Program-made: the position numbers and the translations under genes | Origin: Schlesneria sphaerica | Lineage (GTDB): Bacteria > Planctomycetota > Planctomycetia > Planctomycetales > Planctomycetaceae | Direction of reading: 5' to 3' | NCBI RefSeq assembly: GCF_044336245.1 | Contig: NZ_CP172346.1 | Span: 372,001-436,000, forward strand | Length of the DNA stretch: 64,000 bases | In this document: piece after piece, positions 54,169 to 63,435 of the stretch | How the letters are laid out: every line of letters begins with the position of its first letter | How positions within the stretch are numbered: the stretch's first letter is position 1 | Notes under the pieces: generated by a model | Seen by the model: only the letters and a program-made list of their open reading frames with translations | Told to the model about the DNA's origin: nothing | Database searches by the model: none

Positions 54169-55446
54169 ATGAAATTTTTGCATGCGGCCGACATACATCT
54201 GGATAGTGCTCTGGAGGGACTGGAGCGTTATGAAGTCGCGCCGGTGGATCTCATTCGAGGAGCGACTCGGCGGGCTCTGGAAAAACTTGTCGCTCTCGCA
54301 CTGACCGAACAAGTCGATTTTGTCGTGATCTCAGGTGATCTCTATAACGGAAACTGGTCCGACTATAATACCGGACTGTTTTTCGTGAAGCAGATGGACA
54401 AGCTGAGCAGCGCGGGCATTCAGCTTTACCTGATCGCCGGTAACCACGATGCCGCCAACATTATGACTCGCAGTCTGCGGCTACCCGCCAACAAAGACGG
54501 TCAGAGCATCATGTTGTCGCACGAGATGGCAGAGACCCGTCGGCTTGATGATCTGGGAGTGGCCATTCACGGACGAAGTTTCGGCAATCGGGCGGAACTG
54601 CAGAACATGGTTCCGCACTATCCGCAACCTGTCCCGCACTGGTTCAATATCGGGATGCTCCATACAAGTCTGAGCGGGTCCGAAGAACACGACACCTACG
54701 CCCCGTGCACGCCGACGGACCTGCGGTCCAAGGGTTACGACTATTGGGCACTGGGACATATTCACAAGCGGACTGTTGTTCCCGAACAGACAACCGCTGA
54801 CCTCTGGACGTCTGGCATTTACTCGGGAAACATTCAGGGACGCCATATTCGCGAGCCCGGCCCGCGGGGTTGCTTCGTCGTCACAGTGGACAGGCAATTT
54901 CAGGCGCAGGTCAAATTCCATCCGCTTGACGTTTTTCGCTGGGAGGTCGTCACGCTTCCCTGCGAAAGCTTCGCGAAGGCCAGAGACATCTATGGCCCCC
55001 TGCAAGACGAACTCCTCGCCCTCTGCAACAGGAACAAAGGGTTGCCACTGGGTGTTCGTGTCGAGCTGACAGGCGCAACGGTCGCTCATCGGGACCTGAC
55101 AAGCCACCGCACTGCCGTGACGGCAGAAATCCGCAGCCTGGCAGCGAGAGTCTCTCATGAACAGATCTGGGTGGAACAGGTCAAGTTCCGTACCCGTGAG
55201 CCACTGCGTCAGTCCGAGCTGTCCCGAACCGATGGACCACTTGGCGAGCTGGAACAATACCTCGAAAAACTGGATCGTGACCCCGCCGCGATCTCGCCAT
55301 TGATCGATGAACTCAAAGACCTCGCGAAAAAACTCCCCTCGGAATTACTGCAACCACCTGATGGACTGCTCCTGGATAACCCTGACTGGATTCGCGAAGT
55401 CCTTCAGGAAGTAAAACCGCTGCTGCTCGACCGCCTGAACGGGTAG
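54169..55446 (+). CDS. SbcD/YhaO-like DNA repair exonuclease (metallophosphoesterase)
   Basis: 425 residues from ATG 54169 (the frame extends upstream without family match). KFLHAADIHLDSAL, VVISGDLYNG, IAGNHDA, LHTSLSG and WALGHIHKR are the five phosphoesterase motifs of Mre11/SbcD nucleases, with DxH, GD, GNHD and GHxH metal ligands. The C-terminus is a helical capping region. Such nucleases act with an SMC-like ATPase (SbcC/YhaN), usually encoded next door; the downstream 500 bp hold no such gene here. Confidence 0.92.
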   Translation: MKFLHAADIHLDSALEGLERYEVAPVDLIRGATRRALEKLVALALTEQVDFVVISGDLYNGNWSDYNTGLFFVKQMDKLSSAGIQLYLIAGNHDAANIMTRSLRLPANKDGQSIMLSHEMAETRRLDDLGVAIHGRSFGNRAELQNMVPHYPQPVPHWFNIGMLHTSLSGSEEHDTYAPCTPTDLRSKGYDYWALGHIHKRTVVPEQTTADLWTSGIYSGNIQGRHIREPGPRGCFVVTVDRQFQAQVKFHPLDVFRWEVVTLPCESFAKARDIYGPLQDELLALCNRNKGLPLGVRVELTGATVAHRDLTSHRTAVTAEIRSLAARVSHEQIWVEQVKFRTREPLRQSELSRTDGPLGELEQYLEKLDRDPAAISPLIDELKDLAKKLPSELLQPPDGLLLDNPDWIREVLQEVKPLLLDRLNG

Positions 55447-55958
55447 GCGATCAGCCCCACGCCACTGTATTACAAATCTGCTGACAGCCGCAGGAGTACA
55501 CGCCTGGAAACAGGCCTTCGAGTTCCTGGCGGGTACAGCCAGCGGATGCCCACAGGCGGTCCGTGAGGCTGTACGGGAACGTGCGCTGCTGCCGCCGATC
55601 ACCCTGCGGAGATTCGTTTGTCCTCGTGCTGTCAACGAAGTCGGAAATCCGGCAACAGGATCTCCCCTCCAGGCAGGTGGCGATGCCTTGACGGCGAATG
55701 CCGCTTCGCCGAATTTGTAGTTCGCAGGACGATTGATCGGGATGACTATCGAGGAGGCTGTGCCCTGTCCGCGTAGGACGAAGAGAGACATTTCTTACCG
55801 AAGCAGCAGGTGCAACTTTTGACAAGTCGTTATCCCCGCGCCGTAAAATCTTTCTGCCGCTGGTTTGGCGTTATGTCAGGACCAATCCCGGATGCCCGCT
55901 GATTCCTTGCGTCCCTGGTCAGGCTACCACGTTCACTTTTTGTATTGAAGGAAGTTCG
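55447..55958. other. Intergenic region where an ATPase partner would be expected
   Basis: 512 bp after the SbcD-like gene. Minus-strand frames at 55451-55825 and 55345-55791 have no recognisable domain; the former ends in a Cys-rich stretch and could be a decayed gene, but I do not call it. Confidence 0.4.
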
Positions 55959-56294
55959 ATGTCTCGAGTTCGGCAAATGAGTGCAACGTTGTTTGCAATC
56001 GCAGTGCTCAGCCTGATGTTCAGCAAAACGGCATCAGCCCAGCCTTGGGGTTACTATCCCGCTCCGTACGGTCCGCCGGTCGTTGCTTATCCAACCGTGA
56101 TCGGTCCGCGTCCCTACTTCGATCCCCGGTACCTTCCGCCTCCTCCGGTGGTTGTCGCAGCCCCTGTCGTGGTTCCGGCCACGGTTCCGGCCCCCACCTT
56201 CTATACTCCCGGAGTCGCCCCATACACCTACATCGGTCCGCTCGGCCGTGTTCGCGTGGGATACGCTCCTGCATTGTACGGCGTCGGCTACTAG
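55959..56294 (+). CDS. Small secreted Pro/Tyr-rich protein
   Basis: 111 residues with a clear signal peptide (hydrophobic 9-25, cleavage at ASA-Q). The mature part is dominated by Pro, Tyr, Val and Gly (PWGYYPAPYGPP, PVVVPATVPAP), a low-complexity composition found in many planctomycete surface proteins. No enzymatic motif. A structural or adhesive role would be a guess. Confidence 0.8.
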   Translation: MSRVRQMSATLFAIAVLSLMFSKTASAQPWGYYPAPYGPPVVAYPTVIGPRPYFDPRYLPPPPVVVAAPVVVPATVPAPTFYTPGVAPYTYIGPLGRVRVGYAPALYGVGY

Positions 56295-56727
56295 TGATTT
56301 GTCTGGAACAGACGCCAGTGTGCCACTTGCCGGAACATGCACCGTGGCGCACCGCTCTGTCTCGCAGCGCAGCGTGAGAGGTTTCTGCGTGACGCCGCAC
56401 TCCGACGATTTCGCACGCCACTCGAAGATGTCAGCATGACAATGTGGTTGTCGACCTGAGACTGCCTGGCCCCTGTAGAATGCTCCGCCGAGCAATTTCT
56501 ACGGGGGCCATCTGCATTTCGGGGATTTCGAAGTGAGCACGCCTGCCGTTCGCGATTCCGTTCCTTCAACGTTCACGTCCCTCGCGCACGGGATCCTGCC
56601 CGTGAACGTGAAAACTCGCACACCATGATCGTGTGAACGTGACATTCTCTGGTTGCGACTGTAGCGTGACTCAAGTTGTGCGCGTTGTGAATGTTCCCTC
56701 CACAGGGTCAATGTAAGGGACGGCCTC
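56295..56727. other. Intergenic region with hairpin cluster
   Basis: 433 bp. No gene; contains two stem-loops at 56572-56635 described separately. Confidence 0.5.
56572..56612. repeat. Compound hairpin with TTCACGT/ACGTGAA arms
   Basis: Outer arms 56572-56578 and 56606-56612 (7 bp) and inner arms 56587-56592 and 56599-56604 (6 bp, loop ATCCTG) are perfect, with an 8-nt bulge on one side. A second hairpin (56619-56623/56631-56635) follows at once. No T-run, and it is 280 bp past the previous stop, so a simple terminator is doubtful. Confidence 0.5.
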
Positions 56728-57804
56728 ATGCATATCAGAATCTCCCTTCGCGGTGTCTTTGGCTGTGTCGCGAGTCTGGCAACACTGTCAGCAGTAGCGG
56801 GTCTGACGATCCCGATCGCCCATTCGGCAGAGAACATCACGCTCGCCAGCGCTGTTTCGCCGGGTGAAAACCGTCGCGACGAACCACTTGCAAAATCTTT
56901 CTCTCTCGAGAAAGCGATTTCCTTTCTGGACTCGGCAGCCCTGACCTGGCAGAAGGAACGAAAGTGCTTCACGTGTCATACCAATTTTGCGTATCTGTAT
57001 GTTCGCCCCACCCATGAGACAGCGGACCAGGCCTCTGCGGAAGTTCGCCAGTTCGCGGAAGAACTCGTTGCTCACCGCTGGGAAGATAAAGGACCTCGCT
57101 GGGACGCTGAGGTTGTTGCTGCCGGAGCGGCATTGGCTTTCAACGATGCTTTGAGTGAAAAACCACTGCATCCTCTTACACGTCGGGCTCTCGACCGGAT
57201 GCTGACGCTGCAGCGCGAGGACGGGGGATTCACGTGGATCAAATGCGACTGGCCACCGATGGAATCCGACGATCATTACGGAGCGACTCTGGCTGCCATC
57301 GCCATCGGTGTCGCACCGGACGGATACGCTCAAACGAAATCCGCACAACTGGGATTGTCGAAGTTACGTGAGTATTTCAAGCAGAATCCCGGCACCACGC
57401 TCCATCATCGGGCGATGGTCTTGTGGGGAAACACTTACGCGAAGGGAACTCTGACCGATGAGGAATCCGCCGCGATTGTCGGCGAACTGCTGGCACTGCA
57501 GAAAGAGGATGGCGGGTGGGGGCTGGCGACACTTGGTGACTGGAAACGGGCCGACGGAGAAGAGCAGGATCTGAAAAGCAGTGACGGATATGGTACGGGC
57601 TTTGTCATTTACATCCTTCGTCGCAGTGGCCTGGCCGCGGATGATCCCCGAATCCAGCGTGGAATTGAATGGCTGAAGTCACATCAGCGAGAAAGTGGCC
57701 GCTGGTTCACTCGGTCGCTCCACGCAGACAGCATGCATTATATTACTCACGCTGGTACGGCCTTCGCAGTGATGGCCCTGCAGGAATGTGACGAGACGAA
57801 ATGA
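56728..57804 (+). CDS. Exported protein with CXXCH motif and terpene-cyclase-like repeats
   Basis: 358 residues with a signal peptide (hydrophobic 11-32). KCFTCHTN at 80-84 is a CXXCH c-type heme attachment motif. The rest is an alpha/alpha-toroid of the squalene-hopene cyclase/prenyltransferase type, with QW-like repeats: LTLQREDGGFTWIKCDW, LALQKEDGGWGLATLGDW, and LKSHQRESGRWFTRSL. The catalytic DXDD of true cyclases is not seen, so it is probably a binding or redox protein. The ATG follows AAGGGACGG. An alpha/beta hydrolase gene lies 70 bp downstream. Confidence 0.85.
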   Translation: MHIRISLRGVFGCVASLATLSAVAGLTIPIAHSAENITLASAVSPGENRRDEPLAKSFSLEKAISFLDSAALTWQKERKCFTCHTNFAYLYVRPTHETADQASAEVRQFAEELVAHRWEDKGPRWDAEVVAAGAALAFNDALSEKPLHPLTRRALDRMLTLQREDGGFTWIKCDWPPMESDDHYGATLAAIAIGVAPDGYAQTKSAQLGLSKLREYFKQNPGTTLHHRAMVLWGNTYAKGTLTDEESAAIVGELLALQKEDGGWGLATLGDWKRADGEEQDLKSSDGYGTGFVIYILRRSGLAADDPRIQRGIEWLKSHQRESGRWFTRSLHADSMHYITHAGTAFAVMALQECDETK

Positions 57805-57873
57805 TCAACCTGGAACTCCCGTCTCTACGTCGGCGGCTTTCATGGGGATCACGGATTTGAGGAATTCGCACTG

Positions 57874-58725
57874 ATGCATGTGCTGATGATGATGAGTCTG
57901 CTGTTCGCGGATGTCGAACCGCTACCGATCGGAAAATCTGTTGTCGATGTGCAGTTTGGGGAGGTCTCCATCCCCCTCTACACCTACAAGCCTGCGGATT
58001 ACAGCGACGGTCCATTGCTGATGGTTTTTCATGGTGTCCTGCGAAACGCGGATGAATACCGGGATGACTCGGTGGAGATGGGAAATCGCTTTGGAGCGTT
58101 GATTGTCGCCCCGAAGTTCGATGACACGACGTTTCCGAAGCGGAAGTATCAGTTCGGCGGCATCATGCGGGAAGTCGAGGCTGCCCCCCCGGAAGAATGG
58201 ACGGGCGAATACATCAATCGGATCGCGAAGGAGATTCGCCGAAGGGAAGCACGACTGGAGATGCCGCTTTACCTGATCGGCCATTCCGGCGGAGGCCAGT
58301 TTCTGATGAGGACCACGGGGTTCGTCAATACTGGCGCCAAGCGGATCGTCGCTGCCAACCCGGGGACCTTGCTCTTTCCCAGCCGCAGCGCGGAATTCCC
58401 ACTCGGATTTGGCCAGCTTCCGCAGCACCTTCAATCCGACGATCAAATGAAGGCCTTCCTCGCTCAACCACTGACCCTCTACCTGGGTTCCAAAGACATC
58501 GAACGGGATGAATACCTGGACGTCACGCCTGCTGCCGATGTCCAGGGTTTAACACGGTTCGAGCGTGGTCAGAACGCGTTCAAGGCGGCAAAAAAACTGG
58601 CTGACGACCGGCAGTGGCCATTTGGATGGAAGCTGGTCATTGCCGGGGATGTTGAACATGACCACACGAAGATGTTCAACGACCCGCACTGTGCCGACGC
58701 CCTCGGCCTTCCCCAAAAGAAGTAG
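57874..58725 (+). CDS. Exported alpha/beta hydrolase
   Basis: 283 residues with a short hydrophobic N-terminus (3-12). The fold is visible in LLMVFHGVLRNADEYRD (oxyanion region), the nucleophile LIGHSGGGQFLMR, and the late KLVIAGDVEHDHTKM supplying the catalytic His. Esterase or depolymerase activity is likely; the substrate is unknown. The ATG is preceded by GAGGAATTC. Possibly co-transcribed with the preceding toroid protein. Confidence 0.85.
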   Translation: MHVLMMMSLLFADVEPLPIGKSVVDVQFGEVSIPLYTYKPADYSDGPLLMVFHGVLRNADEYRDDSVEMGNRFGALIVAPKFDDTTFPKRKYQFGGIMREVEAAPPEEWTGEYINRIAKEIRRREARLEMPLYLIGHSGGGQFLMRTTGFVNTGAKRIVAANPGTLLFPSRSAEFPLGFGQLPQHLQSDDQMKAFLAQPLTLYLGSKDIERDEYLDVTPAADVQGLTRFERGQNAFKAAKKLADDRQWPFGWKLVIAGDVEHDHTKMFNDPHCADALGLPQKK

Positions 58726-59282
58726 GTCGACGTCCGATACCGAAGGGCGAATCTCTGCTGAGAACCAGTTCGAAGCCGACTGGACAATTCGCCATCGAGA
58801 TTGAGTTACCCCACAGTCGTCCTTTGCCCGCCCCGGTAACTCCAGCGGCCTGAGCACGCGCCATGCAGTGGTCAACCAAACGAAAAGTCACCTCTAGCGA
58901 TTCCTGCGCAGCAAAACACCAGCAGGTTTTTGCCCAGCGAGGGATAGAATCGGGACAACTGCTCTGGGTGTCACTCAATGCGCAAGAGACGAACGGGACG
59001 TCGTAACATGCTTCTGAGGGTGCGGCATTCTCAACCACGAATATCATCATCAACCCGAGCGAGAGAAAATCCCTCAGCGGTCTCTTGCGCTCACGGGGTG
59101 GATACAAGGACCTCGTTCGAAGTTCATCGGGGTTGCCGCTAGTCTATGGAACGCCATTCTTTGACTACCATCGTCGCTCCAGTCAGGACTGAGGTCAGAG
59201 CCTCGACAGGTCCGGTGCCTTACGTGATTGTCCGAACAGGTGGTAACAAGTCCCTATTCGTCGTTCCCGATAGAGAAGTCGT
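58726..59282. other. Intergenic region, no gene accepted
   Basis: 557 bp. Minus-strand frames are long but lack domains, ribosome-binding sites and sensible composition. No strong dyad was found. Confidence 0.4.
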
Positions 59283-60500
59283 ATGAGCATGCCGATTCCA
59301 CCTGATCTGGAAGGCCACTTTTCGTCGAACCCGCCGCGAGTTCCTCGTCGGAAGCCGGGTGAATCGATCGACGCAGGCAAGGGGCGCATCTTTCCCTGCG
59401 ACCGCTGTGGCGCGGATCTTGTCTTCTCCGTCGGCCAGCAAAGTCTCCAATGCCCCTACTGTGCGGCCATCAAGCAGATCGAACCACCCAGAGATGTCCC
59501 CATCGTCGAACGGGACTACCTCGAGATGCTCGAACGGCTGAAGAGGATCAAGGAGAAAGAGGGCGCAGAGGCCGAGAATGAGAACACACAGCATGCTATC
59601 CGCTGTTCCGCTTGCGGCGCCGACGTTATCTTTCAGGGGACATTGACCAGTTCACAGTGCCCGTATTGCGCTTCTCCGCTGCAGCGGGACAATATCCATG
59701 ACTCGGTCAGTCGCATTCCTGTCGACGGCGTCCTCCCTTTTCTGATACCCCAGGCGACGGCAGCAGCCAATTTAAGAGCATGGGTCAAGTCACTGTGGTG
59801 GGCTCCCAATGAGTTCCTGAGGCAGGGAGTGACAGGCAAGTTCAATGGGGTCTACATGCCCTTCTTCACCTATGACTCCATGACTTACACACGATACGCG
59901 GGACAGCGAGGAGACATCTATCTCGTCACCGTGGGGGAAGGAAACAACCGGCGAACAGAACAACGAATCCGGTGGACGTATCGGAGCGGAGACTTTCAAC
60001 GGTTTTTCGACGATGTCCCCATTATTGCTGTCGGGCAACAACATCTTGATCTGGTGGAAGCGCTTGAGCCTTGGCCACTGGACCGAATGATTCCCTTCAC
60101 CCCGGAAGTTCTCGCAGGATTCTACTCACGTACGTATGACGTTGAACTGGACGACGGTTTTCAATTTGCACGGCAGAGAATTGAGTCCTCATTATCGATG
60201 GAAGTCCGCCAGCGGATTGGGGGAGACACCCAGCAAGTCCACTCACAGCAAACGAACTACTCGGCGGTTACCTTCAAACATATTCTGCTCCCCGTGTGGT
60301 TGCTCGCCTATCGTTATCGTGGAAAGACCTATCAGGTCATGATGAATGCAGCGACAGGAGAAGTCTCTGGCCATCGACCTTACAGTTGGGTGAAGATTGG
60401 CTTTGCAGTCCTGTTCGTGACAATCCTCATCTTCATCTTCTGGGCGATGTCAGGCAATCACGGAGATGTTCGCTTCATGATCGACGACGGTTTCCGCTGA
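59283..60500 (+). CDS. Double zinc-ribbon membrane-anchored protein
   Basis: 405 residues. Two zinc ribbons lie at the N-terminus: FPCDRCGADLVF with QCPYCAA, and IRCSACGADVIF with QCPYCAS, separated by a charged helix. The middle is a beta-rich region of about 200 residues, and a membrane helix (about 370-392, FAVLFVTILIFIFWAM) anchors the C-terminus, which ends in a short tail. Relatives are annotated as primosome-N'-like or TFIIB-type zinc-ribbon proteins without known function. A 19-bp perfect dyad follows 216 bp after the stop. Confidence 0.8.
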   Translation: MSMPIPPDLEGHFSSNPPRVPRRKPGESIDAGKGRIFPCDRCGADLVFSVGQQSLQCPYCAAIKQIEPPRDVPIVERDYLEMLERLKRIKEKEGAEAENENTQHAIRCSACGADVIFQGTLTSSQCPYCASPLQRDNIHDSVSRIPVDGVLPFLIPQATAAANLRAWVKSLWWAPNEFLRQGVTGKFNGVYMPFFTYDSMTYTRYAGQRGDIYLVTVGEGNNRRTEQRIRWTYRSGDFQRFFDDVPIIAVGQQHLDLVEALEPWPLDRMIPFTPEVLAGFYSRTYDVELDDGFQFARQRIESSLSMEVRQRIGGDTQQVHSQQTNYSAVTFKHILLPVWLLAYRYRGKTYQVMMNAATGEVSGHRPYSWVKIGFAVLFVTILIFIFWAMSGNHGDVRFMIDDGFR

Positions 60501-60844
60501 GAGTTCTGTCCGATCGGGTGATCTGCTCTTCGACGGGAGTGGTCTAGCTCGTGCGAGAAAGCAGAGCCCGTCTGCCGCTCGGGCGTTCTCAATGAGGCTT
60601 CAGACGCAGTGAAGCGATCTGTGAAAGGCGAGCACTTGTTGGCTTGCGACTTGCCGATACAAACAGTCAATCATAATGAACAAACGACTCCTCTTTTTTC
60701 CGCAGCTGGCTGAAAGATCTCGATAAGGCAAATTCCTTAAATGAATTTGCCTTATCGAGATCGATTTTGCGAGGTTAGTAGGGGTTGGCATGACAACTGC
60801 GAATCTCGCTGATACTTGGCACTGCCCCATTCCGGAAAAAGATC
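60501..60844. other. Intergenic region with large inverted repeat
   Basis: 344 bp between the zinc-ribbon gene and a small gene; its one notable item is the dyad at 60716-60762. Confidence 0.5.
60716..60762. repeat. Perfect 19-bp inverted repeat
   Basis: Arms 60716-60734 and 60744-60762 are exactly complementary, with a 9-nt loop (CCTTAAATG). It is AT-richer than its surroundings. The 3' side continues GATTTTGCG, not a real T-run. It may terminate the zinc-ribbon transcript or be a repeat family or mobile remnant; it lies 83 bp before the next start. Confidence 0.75.
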
Positions 60845-61099
60845 ATGAAGATGTTCGTCAAGATTACTGTCGAGCGTAAGCTCAGCCACTGGACGGCCTG
60901 GTTCAATAACGCACCACAGATTACAGCGGGGGGATGGTTGCCTGGAGCCGCGATCCAGAGGCTGCTGGAGCTTGTGGACGACGCCTGCTTCTCTGACGAT
61001 GACCTCATTCCGGTCGAAGCTGATCGAGGGGACGGACACCTGGAATTTCTGGTTCCGCTCCGCGAACGAAGCCGAATTCCGGTCCCCTCAGTCAATTGA
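60845..61099 (+). CDS. Small hypothetical protein
   Basis: 84 residues, soluble, with an even mix of charged and hydrophobic residues (KITVERKLSHWTAWFNN, RLLELVDDACFSDDDLIPV). The ATG has only a weak GGAAAAAG upstream. Composition and length make it a likely real gene; no family recognised. Confidence 0.55.
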   Translation: MKMFVKITVERKLSHWTAWFNNAPQITAGGWLPGAAIQRLLELVDDACFSDDDLIPVEADRGDGHLEFLVPLRERSRIPVPSVN

Positions 61100-61215
61100 C
61101 GAACACATTGGTCTCTGAACGAACAATTGATGGAAGATTTCTCGTCCGCGTCGGGCTCGCGAGGTTCGACGTTGCGTTGGGCTGAGGTTGCGGCGCACTG
61201 AGGAGGGATTCTATT

Positions 61216-61542
61216 GTGCCTGCGAACGCTGATCAGTTTTTGCGAGCCATCGAAACAGAACAGCTCTCTGCCGTTCCGTATACGAACAAGGATACCTATT
61301 CCATCAGGATTCTGATCGAAGGGGCCGAGGTCGATTCCGTCGGCTGCCTCTTAGCTGATCGTCCCTTTGCCAGGCCGTCACGTGACGGCCGCAGTGTAGA
61401 AATCTTCCCATCCCCCGGGATGCCGGACGGTTTTGAAGTCCAGTGTTCAACCCACGAAGAAGCCGTTCTCATCGCAGAATCCATCGATAATTGTCTGGAA
61501 ACCGCATATTTGAAGTTAGTGGATCCCGAACACTCGGCGTAG
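61216..61542 (+). CDS. Small hypothetical protein
   Basis: 108 residues starting with GTG at 61216 after a strong GAGGAGGG. Acidic, with segments such as YSIRILIEGAEVDSVGCLLADR and EEAVLIAESIDNCLETAYLKL suggesting a mixed alpha/beta fold. It follows the previous small gene by 116 bp. Function unknown. Confidence 0.7.
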   Translation: MPANADQFLRAIETEQLSAVPYTNKDTYSIRILIEGAEVDSVGCLLADRPFARPSRDGRSVEIFPSPGMPDGFEVQCSTHEEAVLIAESIDNCLETAYLKLVDPEHSA

Positions 61543-62126
61543 TCCTCTCATCCCCTTGGACGCAGTTCACCAGAATTCAATAGCCAGCGCGTCGTTCGAG
61601 TGGGATAAGACCGGGGGTGGCGGATCTCTACGCACCGTGCTCTATCGTGCCACCCGTCCCGCCCTCGGCAAATTATCTGTCATCTACGATAAAAACGTTG
61701 TGCGCTACGGGTTGACTGAGCGCCGAAAGGACCGCGTCGCATCGGCTATGCCGTGAAGAATGCGGGACCGGTTCATGTCGAGAATTTAAGCGTTATCTGG
61801 CACTTTCCGCGAAATCGCAGAAAAAATTTAAAATTCCGCTGGCCACCTTGAAACACCCTCCTAGCATCATCCGTTCAGGTCCCTCTGCAGAGGTGACTGA
61901 ACAAGCTGAATTGCGCTTACGTTCAGCTTCTCTTAATTGGTGGTGCCGCGCACTTCCATCGCCAGTTCGCATCGCGAGGTGGGATAGGACGTGTTGTCGC
62001 GTGGGCATCACACGCCCTTACATACGTTGATTTCGTTGGCCGAAAGCGGCCCTCCCATTTCGAAACTCGAGTGAATGCAGTGCGTTCATACGAGGCGGTG
62101 CCCAATTTTAACAGAAGGCGAACTAC
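61543..62126. other. AT-richer intergenic region, no gene accepted
   Basis: 584 bp. The stretch 61800-61850 is unusually A/T-rich for this genome. A frame at 61556-61756 has no family support. The promoter of the PEP-CTERM gene is presumably here. Confidence 0.4.
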
Positions 62127-62924
62127 GTGAATCCAACTTCGAATTTAGGTCTACCTCTATTAGCCTACCGCAAGGTGCTGGCAATTGCCTTCGCGGCAGT
62201 CTCCCTCACTTTTCAGTCCACAGAAGCGGGATTAGTCCATACCTATGAAGCAGCCGGAGTGCAGACTTCGAGCGCGGTGAACACCACCACCATTAACTTC
62301 GATTCGGCGAATCCGGGCTACCATGGTTCTCAGACATTCAACCTGCCAGGAGACCTGACCGCGACTTATACCAACAATCAATTCAACAACACTGCAAACC
62401 AGTACGGTGGTGCAGGGGGAAACGGACAGTATCTGAATGTCACGGATCAGTTTCCCGTCACGTTGACGCTCACGAAGACCAGCGATCCTTCCCAAAACGC
62501 GCCGCAGGCCTATTTCGGCATGTGGATCTCGGCCGCGGATGCCGCCAATAAGATCGAGTTCTTCCTCGGGAACACTCTGGTTGACACTTTCACCGCGACA
62601 GCTTCATACCTTTCCTCGCTCTCACCCGCGTACTACGGGAATCCCAACGCTCCATTCCTCGGAGCCAACCCCTCAGAACCCTATGTCTTCGTGAATTTCT
62701 ACTCGACGGATGCGGGCAATGTTTTTGACAAAATCGTCTTTACGAACATCTATCCCAATCCATTGGGAAGTAGTTTTGAAAGCGACAATCACACCTTCAG
62801 CACAACGATCCAGCCTCCTGCCAATGTCCCCGAGCCATCCTCCTTCGCCCTGTTAGGGCTTGGCGGTATCGGAATCGCCGTGGGTGCCTATCGCCGCCGC
62901 CGTAGCCTGGGCCTGACTCACTGA
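62127..62924 (+). CDS. PEP-CTERM sorting-domain protein
   Basis: 265 residues, starting with GTG at 62127. A signal peptide (hydrophobic 12-30) is followed by an Asn/Thr/Tyr-rich secreted domain. The C-terminus has NVPEPSSFALLGLGGIGIAVGAYRRRR: the VPEP motif, a membrane helix and an Arg-rich tail, the PEP-CTERM signal processed by exosortase. No exosortase gene is in view. Function is probably extracellular matrix or surface related. Confidence 0.9.
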   Translation: MNPTSNLGLPLLAYRKVLAIAFAAVSLTFQSTEAGLVHTYEAAGVQTSSAVNTTTINFDSANPGYHGSQTFNLPGDLTATYTNNQFNNTANQYGGAGGNGQYLNVTDQFPVTLTLTKTSDPSQNAPQAYFGMWISAADAANKIEFFLGNTLVDTFTATASYLSSLSPAYYGNPNAPFLGANPSEPYVFVNFYSTDAGNVFDKIVFTNIYPNPLGSSFESDNHTFSTTIQPPANVPEPSSFALLGLGGIGIAVGAYRRRRSLGLTH

Positions 62925-63435
62925 TCTAGACGTCGCAAGCGGGACGACATTCTTCAGTCCTGCCGCATGCCGACAGGGCTTTACCCAAAAGAAATCAGCC
63001 TGCTCAACTGCATCAGTCCAGTCGCCAAATAAAGAAGTCGCGGTCCACACCTGTCACGCGATTTCTGATGTGGACGACTGGACTGACGGCGTTGAGCCTC
63101 CTCCATTTCCCCCCTCACCGGCTCATCACATCAACCTTGAAGGCTCGGCCCGTGCCAACAGCCCGGCTGGGCCTCTGGGTCTCCCGAACGCCCCCATCGA
63201 TTGAAGTCCACGGCGCGAGAGCCCGGGGCGAGCATTCGGGACAACGCCGACAAAAGCCATTCCGATCTGACTCTGCCGTCTCGGACACCGGCCGCAAAAG
63301 CTGCGACATGCCGCCGGGCTCAACTCTTTTACCTTTCTGCTCTCAGAAAAAATCGCTCGACATGGGTCACTCAACATTTCCAGCCGGGGTCATTACGATA
63401 TTGCGAACTACGTTCACCCCTGAAAGAGAGAACTG
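62925..63435. other. Intergenic region with nested stem-loop
   Basis: 511 bp between the PEP-CTERM gene and the dehydrogenase. Holds the nested dyad at 63014-63085; no gene accepted. Confidence 0.5.
63014..63085. repeat. Nested inverted repeat, possible structured RNA
   Basis: Outer arms 63014-63024 and 63075-63085 match perfectly over 11 bp. Inner arms 63033-63042 and 63057-63066 pair over 10 bp with one G-U. Symmetric 8-nt internal loops separate them, with a 14-nt apical loop. It starts 90 bp after the PEP-CTERM stop; no T-run follows. Confidence 0.55.

Noticed and set aside
55451..55825. Minus-strand 124-residue Cys-containing frame after the SbcD-like gene
   Set aside because: No domain or plausible start signal; could be a decayed gene, but the sequence alone cannot show it.
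61556..61756. 66-residue frame after the second small gene
   Set aside because: No start signal or family resemblance.
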